Shown in pieces: positions 18,862-27,409 of a stretch of 64,000 bases of DNA. The notes beneath the pieces are model-generated. The model searched no databases and was not told the origin of the DNA. It saw only the letters and a program-made list of their open reading frames with translations. Each line of letters opens with the position of its first letter. Within the stretch, counting starts at the first letter, position 1. The position numbers and the translations under genes were made by a program. Source of the DNA: Leptothermofonsia sichuanensis E412 (GTDB taxonomy: Bacteria > Cyanobacteriota > Cyanobacteriia > Leptolyngbyales > Leptolyngbyaceae); the NCBI RefSeq assembly GCF_019891175.1, contig NZ_CP072600.1, forward strand, positions 1,054,001 through 1,118,000. Reading direction: 5' to 3'.

Positions 18862-19035
18862 GAAAAATGCGTTAGCGCAGCGTAATGCATCGGCTTGCAG
18901 AATTGGTGCATTACGGCTATGGTCTGACGTGTTTAACCGTAGATTTCACCCTGAATGCCGCGATGGTTAAAGAATTGGTGCGTTAGGGCTATGGCCTTTG
19001 GCGCAGCTATGCCGCAGGCTTTACGCACCCTACAG
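18862..19035. repeat. Cluster of short dispersed repeats reaching into mrp
   Basis: Repeated blocks such as ATTGGTGCATTACGGCTATGG, ATTGGTGCGTTAGGGCTATGG and an inverted TTTACGCACCCTAC occur together with GCGCAGC/GCTGCGC arms. The end of the block encodes the last residues of the Mrp protein. This is the kind of GTGCGTTA-type repeat common between cyanobacterial genes. Confidence 0.55.
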
Positions 19036-20137
19036 AATACGGGTTTGTTAAATTCCCATTCCCTGTATCAAACGTGTAATGCAAAGCCGTAGCAATCTGG
19101 CAGAATACCTGGCCTGGCGCGGAGGATGGTGCCGTGAAGGTGAGTGGAAGTCCTGTGTCACCGCCTGAGCAAATGGTTGGGTCGATGGGAATCTGTCCCA
19201 GTAAGGGAGCTTTTAATTCTTCAGCAAGCTGTTGCCCGCCGCCACTACCAAAAATAGGAGTCGGCTCCCCACAATGGCCACAGAGCAAATAGCTCATATT
19301 CTCCACAATGCCGAGTACGGGAACGCCCACCTGACGGAACATATGAATGCTGCGTCGAACATCTGCAATGGCGACCTGCTGCGGAGTTGTCACCAGCAGA
19401 ACTCCACAAATGGGGCTTTCTTGAATAATCGTAATTTGAGCATCTCCGGTTCCTGGCGGTAAATCAATCAGCAGATAATCCAGGTCGCCCCATTCCACCT
19501 CATGAATGAATTGGGTAATGATTTTGTGCAACACAGGGCCTCGCCAGGCCAGCGGATGATCGGGTTCTGCTAACAGACCCACAGACATCACCTTGATGCC
19601 GCAGGCTTCTAAGGGTAAAAATCGTTGCCCATGGGGAGTGTCAATGACGCGAACATCAGCCTGCCCTAACCCCAACATTTGAGGCACATTCGGGCCATAG
19701 ACATCGGCATCTAACAAGCCAACTTTTGCCCCCTGCAACCTTAAAGCAGCGGCTAAATTGACTGAAGTGGTGGATTTACCAACGCCCCCTTTACCACTGG
19801 AAATGGCTAAAGTGGTTCGGACTCCAGGAATGGTACATATCTGAACATAAGCTTTCTTGCACCAGGGTAACTGATTTAAGCGATCGCGAATCTGCTCCTG
19901 TAAATCCAGTTGATGCCTGCCCACATACAGCCGCAAATAGACGTAGTTATCCACAACTCGCAAATTTCGCACCATGCCAAGATCAACAATGGAGCTATTC
20001 AGGACTGGTTCTACCATTTGCTGTAGATGGCTGACAACCTCTCGCCTGCGAGCCTCAGTCACGGCATCCCCTGGGGACGGCGATTCAGCTTGCTGGGGTT
20101 CAGCGGGCAAATGGAATGGGGAGGAATGATCAGGCAT
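19007..20137 (-). CDS. mrp: Mrp/NBP35-type Fe-S cluster carrier ATPase
   Basis: 376 residues from the ATG at 20137 (MPDHSSPFHL); this start overlaps the HEAT gene by eight bases. An N-terminal DUF59 domain (about 35-105, SSIVDLGMVRNL) precedes the P-loop domain with the deviant Walker A GKGGVGKSTTSVNLA. Further on are DVYGPNVPQMLG, LIDLPPGTGDAQ and the CxxC of YLLCGHCGE that binds the transferred cluster. The last residues (NPYSVGCVKPAA) come from a dispersed repeat. In this setting it may mature the Fe-S proteins encoded upstream (inference). Confidence 0.9.
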   Translation of the reverse strand: MPDHSSPFHLPAEPQQAESPSPGDAVTEARRREVVSHLQQMVEPVLNSSIVDLGMVRNLRVVDNYVYLRLYVGRHQLDLQEQIRDRLNQLPWCKKAYVQICTIPGVRTTLAISSGKGGVGKSTTSVNLAAALRLQGAKVGLLDADVYGPNVPQMLGLGQADVRVIDTPHGQRFLPLEACGIKVMSVGLLAEPDHPLAWRGPVLHKIITQFIHEVEWGDLDYLLIDLPPGTGDAQITIIQESPICGVLLVTTPQQVAIADVRRSIHMFRQVGVPVLGIVENMSYLLCGHCGEPTPIFGSGGGQQLAEELKAPLLGQIPIDPTICSGGDTGLPLTFTAPSSAPGQVFCQIATALHYTFDTGNGNLTNPYSVGCVKPAA

Positions 20138-21104
20138 TAGAAGGTTCCTGCATTGATTTCTGAATTTTGGCAATGGCACGTTCGGCATAAATACTGACAT
20201 CCCGATCGGGATCATCTAAGGCTTGCTGGAGTGCCTGTAAGGCTTCTCCCTGTTGCAGAAGTCCCAGGGCGATCGCCGCATCCCGTCGGACATCGGAATA
20301 TTCGTCTGTGAGTGCCTGAATCAGTAGCGGCATGGTATGAACCACAGGTGTTTTTTGCAACGCCTGAATGGCAAATTTTCGTACCTGCCAGTGTTCATCT
20401 TTCACGGCCTTCTCCAAAGCGGAAACGGCTGCTGGGTCGGCATGAAGTGCTAAGGATTTCGCCGCATCCCGACGTACCTGCCAGTCTGAATCTGTCGTCA
20501 GTGCCTGACACAAACAGGGAATTGCTTCGCTATCGCTGAGATGTCCTAACGTCAAAGAGGCCGCCCGACGCACTTTTTCATCTGGATCCGCCATTAAGGC
20601 GATCGCGGGAGCGCACTGGTTCACCTGATTCAGATACCGTAAGGTCGTGACGGCAGCTTCCCGTAACGTGGGATTGGGAGACTCAAAGAATGGCAGGACG
20701 TAAGGCAAACACTGCACATCATGAATTTTCCGCAGCAAATACAGCACATGGGACTGAACATTGACCTCTGGCTGTTGCAAGGCATCCAGCAACAACAAAA
20801 GATGATCGCCTGTGACGAGTTCACCCAGAGCAGATTTTGCCTCTTCCCGAATCTCTTCATCTAATGATCCCAGGCACTGAATCAAAGCAGGAACCGCTTT
20901 AGGGTTGGCAAATTCCCATAAGGCAGTCACCGCAAGCTTTTGAACCGCCACGCTGGAATCTTCTAAGGCTGCAATCAAAGCATCGATCGCACGCTCATCG
21001 TACAAGTGTTGCAAAGTTTTGACGGCAACCAGGCGATCGCTCTCGTCTGGTGACTGCAACATCTCAATCCAGGGCTTCAATTCATCATCCACATCAAACG
21101 ACAT
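20130..21104 (-). CDS. HEAT-repeat protein of the flavoprotein/ferredoxin cluster
   Basis: 324 residues made almost entirely of about nine HEAT/PBS-lyase-like repeats of roughly 31 residues (for example VRRDAAKSLALHADPAAVSAL and VRRDAAIALGLLQQGEAL). It is soluble and probably a scaffold. Although this repeat type is also found in bilin lyases, the neighbours are a ferredoxin, an AprA-like flavoprotein and Mrp, so a role in assembling or holding that redox complex is more likely than bilin attachment. It overlaps mrp, so the genes are cotranscribed. Confidence 0.8.
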   Translation of the reverse strand: MSFDVDDELKPWIEMLQSPDESDRLVAVKTLQHLYDERAIDALIAALEDSSVAVQKLAVTALWEFANPKAVPALIQCLGSLDEEIREEAKSALGELVTGDHLLLLLDALQQPEVNVQSHVLYLLRKIHDVQCLPYVLPFFESPNPTLREAAVTTLRYLNQVNQCAPAIALMADPDEKVRRAASLTLGHLSDSEAIPCLCQALTTDSDWQVRRDAAKSLALHADPAAVSALEKAVKDEHWQVRKFAIQALQKTPVVHTMPLLIQALTDEYSDVRRDAAIALGLLQQGEALQALQQALDDPDRDVSIYAERAIAKIQKSMQEPSNA

Positions 21105-21150
21105 GATCGCTCCTAGCTGCGTCTATTTCCATTAACCTGTTATGCATTGC

Positions 21151-21378
21151 TTACCGTAATAGAAATGGAATTTGCACGGTAATGGCGTTGGTCGGACATT
21201 CCTTTTCGCAGGGCAGGCAGAACCAGCATTCGTCGTATTTCATATAGGCTTTGCCTGTTTCAGGATTTTTTGCCAGCACATCCAGTGGGCAAACTTCAAT
21301 GCAGGCTGTGCATTTCTCTAAACATTTAGACTCATCCACAAGCACAGGAACATCAACTCTTTGAAAGGCTAAAGCCAT
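21151..21378 (-). CDS. Two-cluster 4Fe-4S ferredoxin (AsfB/AprB-like)
   Basis: 75 residues. The first cluster ligands are C19, C23, C26 and C30 (CLEKCTACIEVCP). The second set is C51, C54, C57 and C61 (CWFCLPCEKECP). The spacing and the KYDECWFC block resemble the beta subunit of adenylylsulfate reductase and the AsfB ferredoxin of Pseudomonas aryl-desulfonation clusters. It probably passes electrons to or from the flavoprotein encoded 55 bases upstream in the same operon. Confidence 0.85.
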   Translation of the reverse strand: MALAFQRVDVPVLVDESKCLEKCTACIEVCPLDVLAKNPETGKAYMKYDECWFCLPCEKECPTNAITVQIPFLLR

Positions 21379-21433
21379 AAAATAAGCATCTCCTTGACAT
21401 CATGAATGGATAAAGAATAGAACAGTAGAAGCG

Positions 21434-23140
21434 CTATCGAACAGCTACATCGTATACTTCTCGATTAACATCCACCTCCACAATGTAGGGAGCAACGGGG
21501 CATTTGAAGAGGGTCATGTGGCCAGATTCATCTTTTTTCAAGTTAACGTTACAGAACCACTCCTCATTATTCTTGTCAGGATAGTCAAGGCGATAGTGGT
21601 AAAGTCCCCAGCGGCTTTCTTTGCGGTATAAAGAAGCACGAGCAGCCATTTCGGCACAATCGCGAATGAAATGGACTTCCATACAGCGCATCAATTCATG
21701 GGGATCGCGGGCACCCATCAAATTCAAGGTTTCTTGATAGCGAACGAATTGATTCAGTCCAATTTCCATTCGATTCTGGGACTTGGGTGGCTGCAAATAG
21801 TCATTCACCAGGCGACGCAATTTGTATTCCACCTGGGTGTGGGGAACGCCATTGGGTTGGTCCAGGGGTGCATAAATTCTGGCTTTCTCGGCCTCTAACC
21901 ACTCTGGATTGGGTTCTACGTGTTCTACAGTCGCACTGTACTCCATCCCATTCTCCCCACAGATGCGCCCGTAGACAAAGGCCCCAATCATATAGTTATG
22001 CGGCACACTGGCCATATCCCCTGCTGCATAAAGACCGCGAACGGTGGTTTCACCCTTTTCATTCACCCACACGCCTGATGCACTGTGCCCACTACATAAA
22101 CCAATTTCAGAGATATTCATCTCCACGCCGTGGGTGCGGTAGTTCTCTCCTCGACCTTCATGGAAGCGCCCCCGACTTGGACGCTCATTCGCCCATAAAA
22201 CCCGTTCAATTTCAGAGATGGTATCTTCATCCAGGTGATTCATTTTGAGATGAACCGGGCCTTTACCAGAATTCAATTCTTTGTAGATTTCCAGCATCAT
22301 CTGACCGCTCCAATAGTCACAACTGATGAAGCGGTGGCCTTCTGCATTGGCGGTATAGGCTCCAAAGGGTCCAGCCACGTAGGCACAGGCGGGGCCGTTG
22401 TAATCTTTAATTAATGGATTAATTTGAAAACATTCGATGTTGCTCAGTTCGGCTCCGGCATGGTAGGCCATGGCATAGCCATCCCCCGCATTGGTGGGAT
22501 TTTCATAGGTGCCATAGAGATAGCCAGAAGCCGGTAGTCCCAACCGTCCACAGGCTCCGGTACATAAAATCACAGCTTTGGCTTGAATGACCACAAAGTC
22601 CCCATTGCGAACATCAAAACCAACGGCTCCGATCGCCCGTCCCTCCTGCACAATCACACGGGTCGCCATGACTCGATTGGTGACTCGTACTTTGTGCCGT
22701 TTTACCTGGCGGGTCAAAATTGTCTTCAGATCTTTGCCTTCCGGCATGGGAAGGACATACTTACCAACCCGGTGAACCTGTTTCAGGTCATAATTTCCCT
22801 GAGCATCCTTCTGGAACTTCACCCCCCAGGATTCCAGTTCTTGAATGACTGAGAAACCCAGCTTACCCGTTTGGTAAACGGCTTTCTGATTCACGATGCC
22901 ATCATTGGCAATCGTTACTTCTCGCACATATTGTTCTGGCGTAGAATGACCCGGAATGACAGCCGTATTCACGCCATCCATTCCCATGGCGATCGCCCCA
23001 CTCCGGCGAATATTCGCTTTCTCTAAAATCAGCACATCCCCATCTGGGTTTGCTTGCTTTGCTTTAATCCCTGCCATTGTTCCGGCAGTTCCACCACCAA
23101 TTACCAGTACATCGGTCTGCATCAACTGATGAGTATTCAC
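21434..23140 (-). CDS. FAD-dependent APS-reductase/fumarate-reductase-like flavoprotein (AsfA-like)
   Basis: 568 residues. The FAD motif VLVIGGGTAGTMAGIKAK is at residues 11-28, followed by the RRSGAIAMGMDGVNT segment typical of AprA-like proteins. The second FAD motif is GLYAAGDMASVPHN. The C-terminal region (ESRWGLYHYRLDYPDKN) also fits AprA. With the ferredoxin it resembles the AsfA/AsfB pair needed for aryl-sulfonate desulfonation in Pseudomonas putida (resemblance from memory at family level). The substrate is not known; true dissimilatory APS reduction is unlikely because sat and dsr genes are absent. It heads an operon with the ferredoxin, HEAT and mrp genes. Confidence 0.82.
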   Translation of the reverse strand: MNTHQLMQTDVLVIGGGTAGTMAGIKAKQANPDGDVLILEKANIRRSGAIAMGMDGVNTAVIPGHSTPEQYVREVTIANDGIVNQKAVYQTGKLGFSVIQELESWGVKFQKDAQGNYDLKQVHRVGKYVLPMPEGKDLKTILTRQVKRHKVRVTNRVMATRVIVQEGRAIGAVGFDVRNGDFVVIQAKAVILCTGACGRLGLPASGYLYGTYENPTNAGDGYAMAYHAGAELSNIECFQINPLIKDYNGPACAYVAGPFGAYTANAEGHRFISCDYWSGQMMLEIYKELNSGKGPVHLKMNHLDEDTISEIERVLWANERPSRGRFHEGRGENYRTHGVEMNISEIGLCSGHSASGVWVNEKGETTVRGLYAAGDMASVPHNYMIGAFVYGRICGENGMEYSATVEHVEPNPEWLEAEKARIYAPLDQPNGVPHTQVEYKLRRLVNDYLQPPKSQNRMEIGLNQFVRYQETLNLMGARDPHELMRCMEVHFIRDCAEMAARASLYRKESRWGLYHYRLDYPDKNNEEWFCNVNLKKDESGHMTLFKCPVAPYIVEVDVNREVYDVAVR

Positions 23141-23162
23141 TCGGTGCTCCTCTTAGTTAGAT

Positions 23163-23178
23163 TGCAAAACTTTTTGCA
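23163..23178. promoter_or_regulatory. Candidate LysR operator
   Basis: TGCAAAACTTTTTGCA is a 16-base near-perfect dyad (7 of 8 arm positions pair), 22 bases upstream of the flavoprotein ATG in the divergent region shared with the LysR gene. Related TTTTGC half sites lie near 23355 and 23436. LysR regulators usually bind such dyads in a divergent promoter. The remaining 23179-23475 holds no gene. Confidence 0.4.
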
Positions 23179-23475
23179 TGAATTTCCTGAACAAAGCCGA
23201 AGTGGAAAATTACGATTACCCGCATTGGCTTTCGATTCAAAATGAACGACCCAACTTTAACTGCTCCCACATCCAGAATTCGAGTCTTGCTTTGGGAAAA
23301 ATGGCAGTCGCTGCTCTGAACGTAGTTCGTTCTGATTCTGGGCGTTATAAATGACATTTTGCAACAATTGCGACGGATTTTGAATCTGCGTCTTTTATAG
23401 ACTGATAAAACCCTTGAATAGGTTAGTTCTGAACATTTTGCGACCGGTGTGAGGGGATTTACTCCAGGAATTGTT

Positions 23476-25485
23476 ATGGAAGTCTACCAGGTTCGTGTTT
23501 TTTTAGAAGTTGCACGGCATCTCAGTTTTACAGAAGCAGCCGATGCGTTAAATCTGACGCAACCAGCGGTCAGCGCCAAGATCAAATCCCTGGAGTCGGA
23601 ACTGGGCGTGCCTCTGTTCTACCGTCTTGGACGCAAGATTCAACTGACTGAAGTAGGACAATTTTTATTAGAAGAAGGCATCAAGTTAATCGAAGTTGAG
23701 AATCAATTACTGCAAAAAGTTGAGGAAATTAAGCAAGGTAAGTTTGGCCATCTTCGCCTCGGCACCACAGGCGCGATCGCCCATGGCTGGCTTCCGGATA
23801 TTCTGTTTACCTATTGCAAAACCTATCCTCGAATTCAAGCCAACTGCCAGGTTTTTGACACCTCCGAAGCCCTCTATCGTGCCCTGGTGAATCAGCAAAT
23901 TGATCTGGGAATTTCAGATGTTGATTATGCTGAATTTTCAGAAATTGGAATTTCTGCGATTGATACCATCCATTACAACCTGATTGTTTCTGCCTCCCAT
24001 GCTCTGGCGAACCAACCCTGGGTAAGTCTACGCGACTTAATACAACAACCCTGGGTGCTACAACCGGCTGGTCAGCCGAGTCGGATGTTCTTTGAAGCGC
24101 GTTTACAAGAGTTGGGACTTTCCCTGGCAAGCTTTCCGCAAGTGGAAACGATTGATACCCTCAGTTTGATGCGAACCTACATTGAACGGGGAAATTACAT
24201 CGGGTTTGCTTCTGAATTTGAATTCCGTTCAGAGTGTGAATTGGGAACGCTTGTCGCCATCCCAGTTCAGGAATTTTGTCTGCCAGGAAATATCTTTCTA
24301 CTATCTCTAAAGCGAGTCAGCGACTCTCAAGAGACGATTGCGAGTATCCATAAACGGCGATCGCCTGACCCAACGCCCGCTCAAAAATTTGTCAACTTAC
24401 TGCAACAGGCAAAAGAACAATCGCCTGCCAGAGAAGTAGATAAGCCCATGCCCCAACCAGCAGCGACCTGGATGCGGTTGCGATCGCCCAGTTTCACGCT
24501 GCGTCCAACCTGTTACCAGCGCCCAGAAGTCCTCTCCCTCAACATTGGGATTCAGAATGGCACGATTCCAACAGTCACGGCAGGGTTAATCATTCAACGC
24601 CTGGGCTTGATGGAACACTTTCTGCCCCGGAATGGTTCCTATAGCGGTTTGCAGTACCAGATTCAGTGGCGTGATTTCTCCAGTGGCGCACCCATTGTCA
24701 ATGCCCTGGCAGACGGTCAACTCAACATTGGCATCTTAGGTGACTATCCTCTCTTGCTCAGTGCGCTGCAATCCCAAGACCCGACGAAGCATTCCACCCG
24801 GCTAGTGAGCTTTGTAGCCATCAATCCGGATGGTTCTTGCAATGCGGTTATCGTACCCAACAAATCAAGACTGCAAGAGATGCAGGATTTACGGGGACGG
24901 ATCATTGCCGTGCCGTTGAGTTCGTCAGCCCATGGTATGTTATTGCGATCGCTGAATGCCGCTAATCTGCTCGACGATGTCAAAATTGCAGCTCTGTCTC
25001 AAGCCAGAGTGTCCCCTTTCCTCAACTTCGAGCAACCAGCCGATGGTTATGCTCACTTTGCGCCTTTCCATGACATTGCCTGCCATCGTGGCAAGTTTCG
25101 CTATCTGGCGGACAGTTGTATGTCCCAGTTGCCAGCGTTTTATGGAGTGGTGGTCAGTAGTGAAATGGCTGACCATTACCCGGAAGTCGTCGTTGCCTAT
25201 CTGCGGGCCTTAGCTGTGGCCCAACATTGGTACAATACCACCCCATCGGCCCCAACCCTGGTCAGTCAATGGACTCAACTTGAAACCGCGATTGTGCATC
25301 GAATTCTCAACCACTCGACCCAGGATGCAGGTTCATGCCGATTTCTCGCCGAAACCCAAATTCGCTCTGATTGGCTCACGATTCATCTTGCTGAAATGAG
25401 TGGCATTCCGGGCAATGAAGAATTCAGTACGATTCATTTAGAGCGTTGGATTCAACCTGAATTCCTGCAAAAACTGTCTGCTTAA
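23476..25485 (+). CDS. LysR-type regulator fused to a substrate-binding domain
   Basis: 669 residues from the ATG at 23476 (MEVYQVRVF), preceded by AGGA; a GTG nine codons earlier is less likely. Residues 1-60 are the LysR HTH (FTEAADALNLTQPAVSAKIK) and about 85-285 the normal co-inducer domain. After a linker, about residues 345-669 form an extra NMT1/SsuA-like binding domain (SLNIGIQNGTIPTV, GILGDYPLLL, AHGMLLRSL, YPEVVVAYL). That domain shares several exact blocks with the importer lipoprotein at 27410. Typical LysR proteins are about 300 residues. It is divergent from the flavoprotein operon and likely regulates it. Confidence 0.88.
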   Translation: MEVYQVRVFLEVARHLSFTEAADALNLTQPAVSAKIKSLESELGVPLFYRLGRKIQLTEVGQFLLEEGIKLIEVENQLLQKVEEIKQGKFGHLRLGTTGAIAHGWLPDILFTYCKTYPRIQANCQVFDTSEALYRALVNQQIDLGISDVDYAEFSEIGISAIDTIHYNLIVSASHALANQPWVSLRDLIQQPWVLQPAGQPSRMFFEARLQELGLSLASFPQVETIDTLSLMRTYIERGNYIGFASEFEFRSECELGTLVAIPVQEFCLPGNIFLLSLKRVSDSQETIASIHKRRSPDPTPAQKFVNLLQQAKEQSPAREVDKPMPQPAATWMRLRSPSFTLRPTCYQRPEVLSLNIGIQNGTIPTVTAGLIIQRLGLMEHFLPRNGSYSGLQYQIQWRDFSSGAPIVNALADGQLNIGILGDYPLLLSALQSQDPTKHSTRLVSFVAINPDGSCNAVIVPNKSRLQEMQDLRGRIIAVPLSSSAHGMLLRSLNAANLLDDVKIAALSQARVSPFLNFEQPADGYAHFAPFHDIACHRGKFRYLADSCMSQLPAFYGVVVSSEMADHYPEVVVAYLRALAVAQHWYNTTPSAPTLVSQWTQLETAIVHRILNHSTQDAGSCRFLAETQIRSDWLTIHLAEMSGIPGNEEFSTIHLERWIQPEFLQKLSA

Positions 25486-25511
25486 TCATCAGTTGTCCAT
25501 CAAGAATTACA

Positions 25512-26369
25512 CTACTTCATGACCATGTGTTTGAGGGTTTCCTCGCGAATGAATTCAAAAACACGGCGATTAATCTGCATGAACTCAGGGGATAACATAT
25601 CGTCTACATGACGGGGGCGGGACAGGGGAACCGTCACCGTTTCCTTAATTCTGCCAGGATTCACCCCCATGACGAAAATGCGATCGCTCAAGAAGACCGC
25701 CTCTTCAATATCATGGGTGACAAAAACAACGGTTAATTTCAGTTCACTCCAGATATCCAGCAACAATTCCTGCATCATATGGCGCGTTTGAGCATCCAGA
25801 GCTGCAAAAGGTTCATCCATCAGCAGCACGGAGGGAGAGTTAACCAGGGCACGAATGATGCTGGCCCGTTGTTGCATTCCCCCGGAAAGCTGATAGGGGT
25901 AGGAATGGCGATGCTGATACAGACCAACCCGATTCAGATAATAACGCACCCGTTCCTCTCGCTGAGCTTTCGGCATTCCCCGAATTTTTAAGCCAAATTC
26001 CACATTCTGAAAGGTCGTTTTCCAGGGCAGCAGTGAGTATTGTTGAAACACAAACCCGCGATCAGCCCCAGGTTGGGTCACGGGTTGATGATCCACCCGT
26101 ACCTGTCCCATAGAGGGCCGAATAAAACCAGCAATGACATTGAGCATGGTTGATTTGCCACAGCCAGAGGGACCTAACAAACAGACAAATTCACCCGGTT
26201 CAATCCGAGCATGAATTGAATCAAGCACCGAAATGGATTGACCTTTACCTTTGAAGGTGACAGACAAATTTTCAACTTCAACTAATCCCCGGATTGCAGC
26301 TTTCGCAGGTGTTTCAACCAGTGTGGGCACAACCTTAACCTCCCTTCTAGAATCTCTTTGCTTAACCAT
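25512..26369 (-). CDS. ABC importer ATP-binding protein (SsuB/TauB/NrtD type)
   Basis: 285 residues. Walker A is GPSGCGKST, the Q loop lies in VFQQYSLLPWK, the signature is LSGGMQQRASI, Walker B is VLLMDEPFAALD and the switch His is in VFVTHDIEEAVF. The VFQQYSLLPW and EAVFLSDRI motifs are typical of the nitrate/sulfonate/taurine importer family. It overlaps the permease gene by eight bases. It powers uptake of the ligand caught by the lipoprotein encoded upstream in the same operon. Confidence 0.9.
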   Translation of the reverse strand: MVKQRDSRREVKVVPTLVETPAKAAIRGLVEVENLSVTFKGKGQSISVLDSIHARIEPGEFVCLLGPSGCGKSTMLNVIAGFIRPSMGQVRVDHQPVTQPGADRGFVFQQYSLLPWKTTFQNVEFGLKIRGMPKAQREERVRYYLNRVGLYQHRHSYPYQLSGGMQQRASIIRALVNSPSVLLMDEPFAALDAQTRHMMQELLLDIWSELKLTVVFVTHDIEEAVFLSDRIFVMGVNPGRIKETVTVPLSRPRHVDDMLSPEFMQINRRVFEFIREETLKHMVMK

Positions 26370-27255
26370 GCTGTTTCTTTGTGACTCGCCAGGGCATCAG
26401 AAATCGAGTGAAGCGATCGACCGCACAGGAACTCAGAGCGCCCATGAGACCAATCAGCAACATTCCCATCACAATCGGCGGATAGTTAGAGGTGACGTAG
26501 GATTCCCAGGTTAAGTAGCCAATCCCATAGCGACCTGCCAGAATTTCTGCGGTCACCAGGCAAAACCAGGAGTTACCCATGCCAATGACTAACCCACTCG
26601 CAATACTGGGCATCGCCCCTGGTACAACAATATCTTTGAACATGTGCCATTGTTTGGCACCTAAACATTGTCCAACTCGTAGTAGAACAACATCCGTCCC
26701 CTCAACTCCCTTAATGGTGCTGATCAGAATCGGAAAAAAGGCACCAATAAATGTAATGTAAATCATGCCTGATTCCGCATTGGGGAACATGAGAATTGCC
26801 AGCGGAATCCAGGCAACGGCTGGAATTGGTCGCAATAGTTCCAGGGGCATAAAGACCAGATCTTCAATTTTCTGAAACCATCCAATCAGAATTCCTAACC
26901 CCACTCCTAAGATCGTAGCCGTGCCAAAACCGACCAACACCCTCATCAGACTGGCTTTCAAGTGTGTCGTTGGATCGTTGGAGAAGAAGCGGACAGTTGC
27001 TCCAAAAACTTCCACGGGGGAAGGCAAAAAGGCAAAATTGACCAAGAAATTAAACTTCACCATGCAAAGCAACTGCCAGGCTCCAAAAAAAATAAATAAG
27101 GAGAGAACTCGGCGGATGGTTTTTGCCCGGCCTGTTGCAGCCCCGGTCGGTTGTTGATTCAGCGGAAACATGCGGGTGAGGACTGATCTAATCCCCAAGC
27201 CAATGCTTTCTGGCTTACGAACTTTGGTGGAATGTTTTGATGATGAACTAGACAT
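26362..27255 (-). CDS. ABC importer permease (SsuC/TauC type)
   Basis: 297 residues with six membrane segments. The family signature around the EAA loop is seen as ALLRVGQCLGAKQWHMFKDIVVPGAMP, read in VLLRVGQCLGAKQWHMF. The RPIPAVAWIPLAILMF block is diagnostic of nitrate/sulfonate/bicarbonate importers. The start is the ATG at 27255. It sits between the binding protein (155 bases upstream) and the ATPase (overlapping downstream). Confidence 0.9.
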   Translation of the reverse strand: MSSSSSKHSTKVRKPESIGLGIRSVLTRMFPLNQQPTGAATGRAKTIRRVLSLFIFFGAWQLLCMVKFNFLVNFAFLPSPVEVFGATVRFFSNDPTTHLKASLMRVLVGFGTATILGVGLGILIGWFQKIEDLVFMPLELLRPIPAVAWIPLAILMFPNAESGMIYITFIGAFFPILISTIKGVEGTDVVLLRVGQCLGAKQWHMFKDIVVPGAMPSIASGLVIGMGNSWFCLVTAEILAGRYGIGYLTWESYVTSNYPPIVMGMLLIGLMGALSSCAVDRFTRFLMPWRVTKKQHG

Positions 27256-27314
27256 GAAATTTCATCCTGCTTTTGGGCAACACCTCTTAGGATCGGGAAT
27301 TAATTAATTTGCGC

Positions 27315-27385
27315 AGGTTGGGTTGAAGATAAAACCCAACGCTTTTGTAGGTTGGGTTGAGTTTACGAAACCCAACCTACAAAAG
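27315..27385. repeat. Palindromic repeat of the GTTGGGTT type
   Basis: GTAGGTTGGGTTGAG pairs with the inverted AAACCCAACCTAC, with a partial extra copy in front (CAGGTTGGGTTGAAGATAAAACCCAAC). It lies between the binding-protein and permease genes and could attenuate transcription there. A shorter relative is at 4617-4647. Confidence 0.65.
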
Positions 27386-27409
27386 CCGATATTATTTAAT
27401 TCGCAACCC

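Noticed and set aside
20130-21104. HEAT protein as a bilin lyase
   Set aside because: The repeats are similar, but the neighbours are redox and Fe-S genes and not phycobilisome genes.
21151-23140. Dissimilatory APS reductase (AprBA)
   Set aside because: The proteins are AprA/B-like, but the ferredoxin is short and sat, qmo and dsr genes are absent; a sulfonate setting fits better.
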